This document shows positions 24,829-35,546 of a stretch of 64,000 nucleotides of DNA, piece after piece (position 1 is the stretch's first letter; every line of letters starts with the position of its first letter). The DNA is taken from the NCBI RefSeq assembly GCF_900963305.1, contig NC_042519.1:23526891-23590890 (forward strand). The letters run 5' to 3'. The position numbers and the translations under genes were made by a program. The notes below the pieces were generated by a model that did not search any database, was not told the origin of the DNA, and worked only from the letters and a program-made list of their open reading frames with translations. Source of the stretch: Echeneis naucrates (taxonomy: Eukaryota > Chordata > Actinopteri > Carangiformes > Echeneidae).

Positions 24829-24879
24829 ATTTTGTAAATGAATGTAGAAAATATTTCTACGTTCATTTACTTACAAATG
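24829..24879. repeat. Imperfect hairpin, about 21-bp arms
   Basis: GTAAATGAATGTAGAAA, loop ATA, then TTTCTACGTTCATTTAC: 17-base arms with one mismatch. Outside them CATTTT-GTAA and TTACAAATG extend the pairing with a small bulge. Likely remnant of a palindromic MITE. Confidence 0.65.
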
Positions 24880-27749
24880 TGAAATGATTTCTGTATTTCT
24901 GCAGACAGGTCTCTGGACCTACCACAGACGGACTGTGGAGACGTGTTTTCAGAGAAAATGTCACTAAAGGGTCTGAAAAATAGCAAAATGTGCATCAGGA
25001 AAGACGGAGTTCTGTCCTGGTTTCCAATCAGACATCCTATTTCAGTGACATCGTGCATTTTTATTCATAATAAAAGGCCTCATCTCTTAAAAACTGTTTC
25101 AAAGGTCTGTCAGTCTGGAGTGAAAAACAAAATGAATGGCTGTTGAGTCAAGTCAAATATTTGTATTTGTGTATTTTTGCTGTCTCAGCCTTCAGCTTCT
25201 TATTCAGACCACTTTTTATTTTTTTCATGGTTAATTGATTTTGAAGAGCACTCAGTCTGGATGGATGAAGGCTCGCCACTGACCTTTGAGTGTGTGTCCT
25301 GTGCAGTGATTTGTGTGACTGTTGTGTGGCTGTGTAGGTGTAATCGACTCTCCGGCCCTCGGTGAAGCTGATGATCACTCAGGGCTCCGTTGCTATGGAA
25401 ACGCAGCGATGAGCTGATACGGATGCTGATGAGATCATTGAGGAGTTTCTGGACATAATGAAGTTCTCAGGACGTGATGCGGGCAGACACACAAAGAATG
25501 TTTGTGTTGTTTGTGCTCATGTTCACCTGATGATGTCCCCTCTAACTGCAGCAGGCTGAATGAGTCAAATAAGTCAAAAGAAAAACTGAATTTAAAGGCT
25601 GCTACAGAGCTAGCGTTAGCATTGAGCCTTCAGATATCGATTATTTTCTGAGTTGTTGAATGAAGTCTTGCTTTATTAAATATAAATGATGAAAAACATG
25701 TTTACGTCATATTGCGTTACGTCGGTTGAAAAAACTTTTCGTTCTTTCTTGGCTTTGCTCCATTTTGTCTGTTAAAGTACTGCAGAATGTCGCATCATGT
25801 GAGTGACGTTAATTAAACGAAGCTTCGATTCCAGATCTTTTTTTTTGTATGTTTGTGTCAAATTATTCAAATTACTCGAATAATCGTTTCAGCTCTGGTT
25901 AGCTTTACAAGTTTAGCATCAAACGTACCAACAGATATCTGGTTGAATGTGAAGTTAGCATGCTAATCAGCTAGCCCCGCGACGGTCACATGAAGATGTG
26001 TCGTTATGTTGCTGCTGATTGGTGAATATTTTTCAAATAATATTAAATTAAATTATTATCATCCATCTTTGATTGCTGACTGCCCCCTCAAAGAAAACAC
26101 ACATAAGATGTAAATGTGCAACAAAAGGACACACACTTGTATGTTCTGCTGTTGAATGTAGCCTTCCTATCACTAAAAACCAAATGAAAATAAAAAGATG
26201 AAACATTTTGGGGTCTGAATTGAGGATTTGTTGGAGGGCGGCGGTCCCAGCACACTGGTCCCGCCCCCACAGGAAGAAGAAGAACATGATGAGTCACATC
26301 ATCTCGCAGATCTTCCTGATTTGTTGTATAAAACATGAGGAGGAAGCTGAATATTAGAAATTCAGATTTTCTAATGTAACATCAGGGATGAGTGAGTTCA
26401 CGCTGCAGGAGGATGTGTGACCTTCAGGGACAGTCTGGAACTTTAGCTTTTTAATTTTTTCCTTTCATTTGCTAATGAACAATGATTTCTGGTTTGAGAC
26501 ACAAGTGAAACACGAACACGAAGGAAAAGTGAATGTTTAAGTCCACAAAGTCTCTGTTATGTAATTTTCTGCAAACAGGACAAACTAAAGCTGAATCTGG
26601 CGTCACCTTATCTGCTGTTGGCTCCTTTTTCTCCGCTTGGAAAACTTTCCAGAGACAAATGAATATTATCTTTATTTGTTTTTCCTTCTCTGCTGTCAGT
26701 CAGACTTTCTTTTAATTCACTGCTGAAGACATCTGTCTGGAGGAAGAGGAAGACTGAAGCGTCATGGTCGGTCCTGGCAGTTGGCGTTGGAGGTTTGGCT
26801 GCCTCGTTGTTTAATTGTTGTGTTGCTCTGGGAGAAAGCAGCTTGGAGCTACAAAATGTAAAATATTTCATGAAATCCAGACACCAGAGACCCGCTCACA
26901 TTTTCAGAGGCTCAAGGGCCGTCTGGAGCTTTTCTGATCCCTGAACTTTGACCTTTAGGGCCTGATGTCACAGACACGGTCACGTCACAAAGCAGCAATT
27001 CCTAAATTATGGAAATATACTGAAAATCTCTATAATGTCTTCCGAATCAAAGGAGATGCCTTTCTTTGTGTGTTGCAGTGTTGGTGTGCGCTGAAGTTTT
27101 GTGGGGATATCAGATTTAAGGGAACATGCAAACTGTAATTTCCATCTACGATCTATTTTGTTTCTATGTGCAGATCCGCCAAGATGATGTGTTGTGTTTT
27201 TAGATTTTCAAGCAGAGTTGGAAAAGTATAATCTAACCAGATCTCAAGTGAAGTAGAAAATAAATGTTGACTTTTTCTGAATTAGTCCAGAAGAACTTCC
27301 TGACCTTTATAAATCTGACCTCATTCAGTAAATATCACACCGTCCGTATGGTTCTTCCTGTTTCCTCCTTAAACTGCAGAATCAGCTGATCTGTTTTCTG
27401 ATTCCCGAATCACACAGAAACAGACGTCTTAATGTGGTTTAGACTAAAACATGTTCACGATGATGCCTTTCCTGTCGCCATCCGTCAGATTCATCGTCAT
27501 TAGAATCAAACCTATCCATGTTTGCACTCATCAGCTCGTCCGCTGCCAGAAATGTGGCTGAGTTGCAGCAGATAAACGGTAAAAATCGATCTACCTTCGG
27601 CAATAACAGAAACACTTTAAAGGTTTTGGAGCTGTAAAACTTTACAGCAGCATCATTATCGCTCTCACCTCCATCTTCCTCCTGCTTCATCTCATTTTCC
27701 TTTCTCTGCTGACACGTTTTCATTTTCCTCCCTCCTCTTCAGGCTGTTG

Positions 27750-27851
27750 ATGGAGAGGATTTCGAATGTCAGCCGGGACAGTGGTCATCGCAGGAGGAAT
27801 TCTGGCTACAGTCATCTTACTGACCATCGTCGCTGTACTGTGTTTATGTAG
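27750..27851 (+). other. Overlapping upstream ORF across the first fam163b coding exon
   Basis: An ATG 16 bases before the Fam163b start opens a 33-codon frame that ends with TAG at 27849-27851, seven bases before the exon end. It thus covers most of the signal/membrane-coding exon in another frame. A third mini-ORF (Met-Gly-Cys-stop) would span the presumed splice junction and overlap this ATG as TGATG. Coding potential of the peptide itself is unknown; the likely effect is on translation. Confidence 0.45.
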
Positions 27852-28643
27852 GTTGCAGGTACGACTGCTTTACTTTTCAGAGACATTTCAGAAGACGTCA
27901 CTTGTGTAATGATCGCTGATAGGTAGAATATCTGATGAAGATAAGATGCCTTGATTTACACTGCATGCGATGACACTTGTTGAAGTGACCATGCAGAAGA
28001 AAACCGCCCACCGATGAAAAGTCCACTTCCATGTCTAACTGTCTCTTTTTGCAGAAAACTGAACTCGTCTTCCTTCGGTTGACTCTCTGTCTCCAGAAAA
28101 CGAAGCTCGTTCCTCTGATAGTTTCTGTGACCTCCTGACCTTCCTGTCGTCTCTGACTCAGACCTGTAGTTTTCTGTCTTTGTGTCTAACTGCCACCAGT
28201 ATTACTGCTGTAAGAGGGAGGAGTCTGAGAAGGGGGAAGAGGAGGAACCGGAGCTCGCCACCATGTCGCCGTCCCGCCCCCTGGCTCTGTCCGCTCCTCC
28301 GACGCCTCCGACGCCGGGGCACTTCAGCGACGACCCGGATTCCTACCCCCCCACCTTCCTCACCGAGGCCAACGGGCCCGCCAGCTACTCCCCCACCCCT
28401 CCGCCACGCAGGTGCCAGCGCTCGCAGGCCTTCTGCCCGTCCTGCACCCGCTGTTCACTGCCCTTCTACCTGCAGCACCCAGAGAGGCTGTGCAACGGCG
28501 GACGCAGGATCAGCTACAGGACTGTGCAGCAGCAGGACCTGGAACTGCCCGTGGACCTGGCCAGTTTCTACCAGAAGCTCAACCTGATCCGCTCGGTCAC
28601 CATGAGGGAGGTGGTCACCCACAGTGTCAGCACCGACGTCTGA
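27766..28643 (+). CDS. fam163b: Fam163b, small single-pass membrane protein
   Basis: Vertebrate FAM163 family; molecular role unknown, neural expression is reported for family members. Coding exons 27766-27858 and 28200-28643, phase 0, 178 residues. The first exon encodes [19 protein letters not shown] and more hydrophobic residues, a membrane segment at about residues 5-28, followed by the family hallmark [14 protein letters not shown]. The middle is acidic then Pro-rich, with a cysteine cluster ([14 protein letters not shown]), and the C terminus ends SVSTDV, like the human ISTDV end. Assigned to the B paralogue mainly because adamtsl2 and mymk follow. The start has a weak context (CGAATGT), and out-of-frame ATGs precede it. 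Confidence 0.93.
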
Positions 28644-30598
28644 GGAGGGAAGGCGGTCCCACTGACTGTGTGTCAAGGTGGACGACACAGCGGCGCCACA
28701 AAAGTGACGCCAAAATATCTTGGTTACAGTATACACCATAAGCCCCGCCCCCCTCACATGTCAGCAGGTGGGGACAGTCAGAGTCAATATATGTTTCTTC
28801 ATCTTGTTTTTTTGATTCTGAGTTTAGTTTGAAAGCAGGAGTGTGATGTCATGATTGACAGCAGGTTTGGGGCGGGGCTTTGGTACCACAGCTCAGTCAA
28901 CTATGGATTGATGTCCACGATACTTTGGCTTCATTTTTGTGCAGCGGCAGGAAGTAGAAACACATAGCGTCCATCTTTACACACAGTCATTGGTCAGTCT
29001 TGTCTGCAGACACACAAACCTGGTCAGACAGAAGAATCGTGCTGCTGTGGCGGCGCTGAGGCCTTCTACCTGACAGCCATGTTGGAGGTCGACATCTCTA
29101 AACAGAGTAAATTTAACACAGATTATGTTTTTTGTTTGAACGCACCACACAACAACCCTCCCTGATGTCACCCGTCCGTTGGTGAGAAGGTGGATCTGAC
29201 CTGTTCTGTCCGCTCTCCTGATTGGGAGGAGCAGTCTGCCAGTCACGTAGTAGCCCCACCCCCAACCCCTCCCCTTTCCCTCTTAAAAAATGAACATCAT
29301 GTTGTATTTCAGACTGAGACCATAAACTCATCAGGAAAGCGTTTACTTTTCCCATTGACTTCAACACACTCGCTCCCTGATGGTCAGTAGATAGAATGAA
29401 GGACCGTTGTCCTGTTATCTGTGGACAGATCCTGTTTGTCGACCAGAACCACAGTGTTGTGCGTTGATGAGAACCCTGACACACACACACACACACACAA
29501 AAGAACAAAGACTCACTGCGGCACCAAATGGTGATCATCCGTCTCCTGATGGCGTGGCGTCCAATCCTGCAGGAAGTCAGAAGTCGTCGTTGGGTCGGTT
29601 CTTTTCACCGGATTTTATTGACAATAAGAAAAATATAGAACAAAGCCGGCTTTATCCTTTAAGGTCTGAATCACAACAGTTATCTGATGATAGAACCTTT
29701 TTTGATGCCTCTCGCTCTTCAGATCAGGAGGAACAGCTGGATTCTGAAAATGATAAAGATGACTCAGACCAACAATCGATTTTATAAATCAAACACAAAT
29801 ACGATAACTCGGATGTTTCACTTTTAATTCCGTCACTGAAAAAAAAAGAGAGGCCAAACACTTAAAAAAGTGGAGTTTCTCATCTCTTATCTGTCTGTGA
29901 ATAAACCGAGAGACGAGATGAGTTTGGGTTTTCAAAGGCAGAATCTGAAGGACGCAGTCGAGCTCCAGTCTGCTGAACTGAAAACAGCTGAGCAGGTGAA
30001 GCAGGAAGTCTGAGAAGTAAATACTTTCAATTTAATCCTTCTGATTTAAAATCCCTCTGACAATCACAAAAAAAATTAATTCAACGTTGAAAATGTTGAC
30101 ATCTGAGTTGAAACCCGCTGCAGAGCCTGTGGTTGACCCCTGTTTGTGCGTCATTGTGTATATTTGTGTGGGGTTGATGGTGTCGAGGCTGCGACTGTTT
30201 CATGATGTGAATTTAGAAACAAACTGCATCTTAAAGGGCTTTTCTGAAGCTTTCAACTGTTTAAAAACCGAAACGTCTGCTGTGGATCAACATAATATGT
30301 GAAATAATAACACACAAGCATTTAGGAGACTGACTGTCCAAATAAACGGTACACTTACACATTTTGTTATTTGTTAGATGAGTGGAATATTTTACAAACT
30401 TCACTTTAGCAGGATAATGTTCTTTTTGTCATAAACGTGCGATAGAAGTCTTCATTTAGTCTTCATGAGCGCAGCGTGTTTGTTTTAATCAGTGAAGAAT
30501 GCTCACTAACCTGAAATTTTGTTGCCTCCACTTTGTCATGTTTGTGAAATAGCAACCGAATGCAAATTTTGAATTTGTTGCGTTGTTGTATCAATAAA
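28644..30598 (+). other. fam163b: Likely fam163b 3' UTR, polyadenylation signal at 30593-30598
   Basis: First clear AATAAA on the plus strand after the stop with following GA/T-rich DNA is at 30593. Includes a forward family A repeat (29210-29405) and a CA microsatellite (29481-29500). An earlier end cannot be excluded. Confidence 0.4.
29210..29405 (+). repeat. Dispersed repeat family A, forward copy
   Basis: Nearly full set of landmarks: AGTAGCCCCACCCCCAAC, AACATCATGTTGTATTTC, AACTCATCAGGAAAGC, CCCATTGACTTCAACACA, CCTGATGGTCAGTAGATAG. Confidence 0.75.
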
Positions 30599-31439
30599 AA
30601 GGAAAAGAAAGAAAGAAACCCTTGAATGCTCACGCCGTCTCATTACCTGTCGACGTCCAGTCCACAGAACACACACCTGAGTGAGTCCGGAGCTGCTGCC
30701 ACCTTTAGGACAGTTTTTTAATATCATCCACCAGAACCAACCGGGCTGCTCAGCGTTTAGGATGAAGGTGACAGATGCTTCAGCTGGGCCTGCTGTTTGT
30801 GCTTCATTAAAGGGTTCCTTTGTTTCAGGTTCAGGCCTCAGTGCTGTCGCTCCGACCAGCAGGGGGCGTCAGCTGCTTCTGCTCTGTGAGTCAACGCCGC
30901 AGGATTAAATCAGGCTTTTCTCTCCCTCACCTTCAAATCTACGAGCCCCGAATGTGGTTCAGAAGACACAAAATTACAAATACAAAAAAATAACTCATCT
31001 GTTGTCTTCTCTTGTTTCTGAAATGGGGTCATATTGTTGAGGTTGCCAGCTTGAATCACAGAAAAAGAGCCGAGGTCACATTTAGGTCGACGTAAATGAT
31101 TCAGAGTTTTCTTATTTGTCTTTTTTGTGTGTGCTTCAGTTCTTCCTGTTGTTTCCTCATTATTCCACTGAAAAGGAGGTTTAAAGGTCCATGTGGTCTA
31201 AAGGCACATTCTTATAATCCAGTTAAAGTCTCAGAGAACCTGAACCTGAAAACCAGCCGTCAGGACTTCTGGGACTTTGTGACATCACAACAAAGCAGTC
31301 ATTGGCTATAGACCTTTTCCTTCAAAATAAGAGACAGGAGAAGTCAAAATCTAGACCTTTAAGAAGGACAAAGACGACAAACTTGTTCATTTGAATTGTT
31401 ATTTAATTGAAATACGAGACAGTACCTTTAGCTTTTCAG
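30599..31439. other. Spacer between convergent fam163b and adamtsl2
   Basis: No gene seen; holds a forward copy of family B (31235-31365). Confidence 0.4.
31235..31365 (+). repeat. Dispersed repeat family B, forward copy
   Basis: GACTTTGTGACATCACAAC followed by AAAGCAGTCATTGGC and CTTCAAAATAAGAGAC. Four other copies are in the window. Confidence 0.65.
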
Positions 31440-32728
31440 TTTATTATCAACAGTACACAATCTCCATACTTACGTTTTGTACAAAGAGGTATCAGTTATA
31501 TAAAAACACAGTACACAATAGTTAAAAATGAGACATACATGTACACGTCTGAATACGTTTCAACCATACTTCAAGTGTCAGGAATCTTCCTGCCTGTTAG
31601 CGTGACCTCTCCTCCTCCGTCACACACGCAGAGCAGAACTGGCATCAGTTGAACCGATGAATAACCATCGGCTGGCATCAGGAGCGTCACGATAAATGAA
31701 AATGTGCTATGACTAATAAATATGCCTCCACATCCTGCAGGCATGCCGGCACGGCGCCAAACAACAGGGGGTGGAGCTGGACTCTACTTCCTGTTGGGGC
31801 CATGCCAGACGCCGAACTGGAACACAATTAAATAAGATTTCATAAACAGTATCTGTATTAAATATTCTAGCCATGCAGTATATTCAGTTGAGAAATAATT
31901 TAATAGATCTCTGGTTTGCAGCGGTGAACGGGACAGGAGCGAGCTGCTGACGGTGGAGGTCGACTCTGCTCCGCCTCCGACTCCACATGAGCTGAAGCGC
32001 TGAAGACCAGAATCAGAGGAGGGAAAGAAACTGGACTGGACCAGCAGTGATGACAACTCTGGGTTCGGAAAGTGAAGCCAACACTGAAGAGAAAATCTTC
32101 ATTCTGTTTCTGATTAGCGGGAATAGATCAGGAACAAAAAACTAAGATGGCCGACGAACAATTTACAATCTTTAGGCTCCAAAATGGCGGCTCACAGAAC
32201 ATGTGACATCATGGAGGGTTAACAGGTGTGCACCCCCTGATGGTCATTAGATAGAATAACGGTTTCAGTATTGGCTTCATTTTACAGACCCAGAGTCCTG
32301 GTCCTGGTCCTGGTCCTGGTCCTGGTCCTGGTTTACAGGTTTACAGACGGTCTGTAATCGTAAACACTGCAGCACCTTCAGAACTGAAAAAACTTTTAAA
32401 AATTACAGTTGTGTGATATCTATATAAAAGAATAAAATCTGATATTGTGTTTACGATCTCAGTCAGAATGTTTTTCATTTCCACCAAAAAGAAAACAGGC
32501 AGCTTCTTGTGAATGGACTACAGCCGCCCGATCGAACGTGATGTTTCTGTCTCATCTCTGCATCGTTTTCTGACTTCAATAACAATTTCAAAGGAGGTTC
32601 CTGGAAAAAGAGAGAAAGGAGCCTCCGACTCTGTCTTCCTCTCATTATTCACAGTAACTGAATGTGTTTCCTCACGCTGGAGTCGGAGCCGGGGTGGAGG
32701 GCGGCGGCGGCGGCGGTGGCGTCCAGGA
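31440..32728 (-). other. adamtsl2: Likely adamtsl2 3' UTR
   Basis: AATAAA on the minus strand at 31445-31440 is a candidate polyadenylation signal about 1.3 kb past the stop. The region includes a GTCCTG hexamer array (32289-32332) and, at about 32140-32260, pieces of repeat family A in mixed orientation. Confidence 0.3.
32140..32260. repeat. Family A end pieces in mixed orientation
   Basis: AAGATGGCCGACGAACAATT...CCAAAATGGCGGCTCACAG is the reverse complement of the sequence at 38088-38165, while CCCCTGATGGTCATTAGATAG runs forward. It therefore joins the two outer parts of the family without the middle. Confidence 0.55.
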
Positions 32729-35495
32729 CTAGGACGGTGGAGGTCGTACGGCGCGGCACGAGTGGCAGCAGGCCTTGCTGTAGTACCAGTGGCTGCACAG
32801 GTTCACCTTCAGGGCCAGCAGGCAGTTGGTGGAGGGACGATCCTGACAGCTCTCATCTGGGACACCGTCAGACAGAACCGGAGTCACAAACTCTCCCAAC
32901 TTTGGTAAAAACAAGCCGAGACGTGTGTGTGTGGTCACCTGGCGGCTCCGTGGGACAGGCCTGCAGCGTGCACGTCTGCTTGGCCACCGGCTTGGTGAGG
33001 GGGTCGCAGCCTCGGACCAGCTCTCTGCCCTGGTAACACTTGACGTCCCTCATCCTCACCCCCACACCACACGTCTTGGTGCACTGTGGACAAACACACA
33101 CACTCTGTCGGTCTGTTTCATCCTTCTGTCACACTGAGCAGAAGAGAATGGATTGACCTTTGACCTTTGTCAGTAAAACCCTAATAATTTCCTGCTACAC
33201 ATTATTTGTATTTGTGTTAGGGGATGTTTTTAATTGAAAGTGTTTGTCAGGAGGTGGAACAGTCTGTTCTGTGTGTTACTGGTAGCTGACAGCTGCAGGG
33301 TTCAGGATCAGGTTCTGGTCCACGCCACTCCTCACCTCAGACCAGGGGGTGGTGTACCATTTGAAGCACGGCCTCTCGAAGCAGGTGTTCTCGTCCTCGG
33401 GCTTCTCGCCGCCTCCGCACGCTTCGTCGTCAAAGATCTGAAACTTTCCTCCGCTGATGCCGGCGCACTGGACAATCCTCCGCTTCACGCCGCGGCCGCA
33501 GGTCGTGTTGCACTGGAGGTGGAAACATTAGAGTTAAAAAACTCTGGAAACAGAAGTGACGGCGGTCTTGCTGGGGGATCTGGTCTCACCCGGTCCCAGT
33601 CCTGGCTCAGCCAGTGTGGAGGACAGTCCCTCTCCCCACAGGGGTGGATGGCCAGAGGCTTGTTCTCGGCGGCGCACTGGTTCTCAGGGACCACGCGGCC
33701 GTCCGGAGCTTTACAGTACACGTGACGCAGCATCCTCCCCTGACCGCACGACCCCGAGCACTGCAGCGGCAGGGGTCAGAGGTCAGAGGTCAGAAAGGAT
33801 CAGGTCAGCCTCATTTATTTACTGTAGTTAAAGGTTTTCTGACTGAAGCTCAGTTTGGTGTTTGGATCATCCAGCACAGAGAGTATAAAGAAATACTGCC
33901 ACGGAATAAAAACAGTCACGTGTTTACACGACTCAGACTGACTGCAGCAAATATACCTGCTCGTTCCTTTTCCAAATAACAATAATCATCACTGAGCAAA
34001 CATCGCCAGCAGCTTTGAGAATTATGTTTCTACAGCGTGCAGAGAGTTTGTGCTCCCGCCTGCTTTTTCCACGTTTTGCTCCACGGTTGTAAATTAGACC
34101 TGAACGTTTCCAGACTTTGAATGGAACATCAGAATCTACATTTTGTCTGTACAACACAATAAAAAGACATAAATTCACACTGTTTCTCACTGAAGTAAAG
34201 ACAGCTGGGATCAGATGGCTGAAATTCTCCGAACCCGATTATTAGATGAAGGAAAGTTTTAAAATGAACAACACGGGCACTGCTTTTCCAATTTTTCATC
34301 CATTTATGATTTTCCTTATAAAGTTGTTTTATTTTTAAAAATGTCCCCACATATTCAGAATCAGCTCCACCTCAGCGAATGATATCAGAAAACTAAAAAC
34401 AGGAATGTGAATTTCCTCTCATGTGTCCGGGTCCTTCTATCTTTATCTGCTAATGATGTGAAACCTGCAGCTGATGGGACACTCACCGGCCCCCACTCAG
34501 ACACAGTCCAGTGGCGTTCACACGGCGGACCCGTGCAGTTTTTGGCGTTTGGCGGTTTGGTCATCGGGTCACACGGCCTGGTCTCGTCGGAGCAGCGGAC
34601 GTCGCGGGTCACCTGAGCTTTACGGCCACATTTGGCAGGACACTGAAACCGAGACAGACTGTTAACATCACGATGGCCTGAGACCTTTGTGATGTCACAA
34701 CAGAACAGTCACTGACAGGAGCCGATCCTCTCCTCTGGAGATCAGACCTTCAAAATAAAAGACTGGAGACGCGACCAAATGGCCCTTTAAACTTCCTGTT
34801 TGATAAAGTCAGTGATAAGTTAAACACATGACGTTCAGCCAGACAGACACCTCGGTCCACTCGGCCACCTCCCACTGGGGGCCGCAGGCCGGGCTTTTGC
34901 AGGCCCGTCTCTCCACGGGCCTCTCCAGGTCGGCCATGGTGCAGAGGTCGCTGTACACGGAGCTGTCCAGGCCCGGAGACAGCATCTTCCAACAGCGGAC
35001 CTGCCGGAACTGGAAGCCCTCCCCGCAGGTCCTGGAGCACTCGCTCCAGCTGCTGGCCTCCCACCTGCACCAGATCACAGCAGGTCAGGACTCTGGATCC
35101 GTCACCCGGTTGTTACCGCCGTGCGTCGGCGGGCCTACCTCGGCTGACATTCTCTGCCGATACAGAAGTCGTGGACCGGCTCAGGTCTGGTCAGAGCGTC
35201 ACAGTACATGTCGTGAACCTCCACGCCGTCGTAGCGAACGCACGTGACAAAGGACTTTGACACTCCTGGACAAGAGAGACAGTGACGGTGTAAACACACA
35301 CTGAGCTGGACTTTCAAAGCTCTGAAACTTCATTTTGAAGAAGGCACATTACGATGATCCACGGCTGATAAAGTGGAAGGAGCAGGTACCTATGGAGCAC
35401 GTCATGCTGCAGGGCTCCTGAGAAGAAAGTTTCCAGCGATACATGTCTGCAGCACTCAGTTTCAGATTCTTCTGGTAGAGTCTCTGATTCCCCCT

Positions 35496-35546
<51 letters not shown>

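Larger units (their letters stand above)
24409..27742. other. Presumed fam163b intron 1
   Basis: Contains a (GT)n microsatellite (24628-24678), a hairpin (24829-24879) and otherwise unremarkable AT-rich DNA. No exon recognised. Confidence 0.45.
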
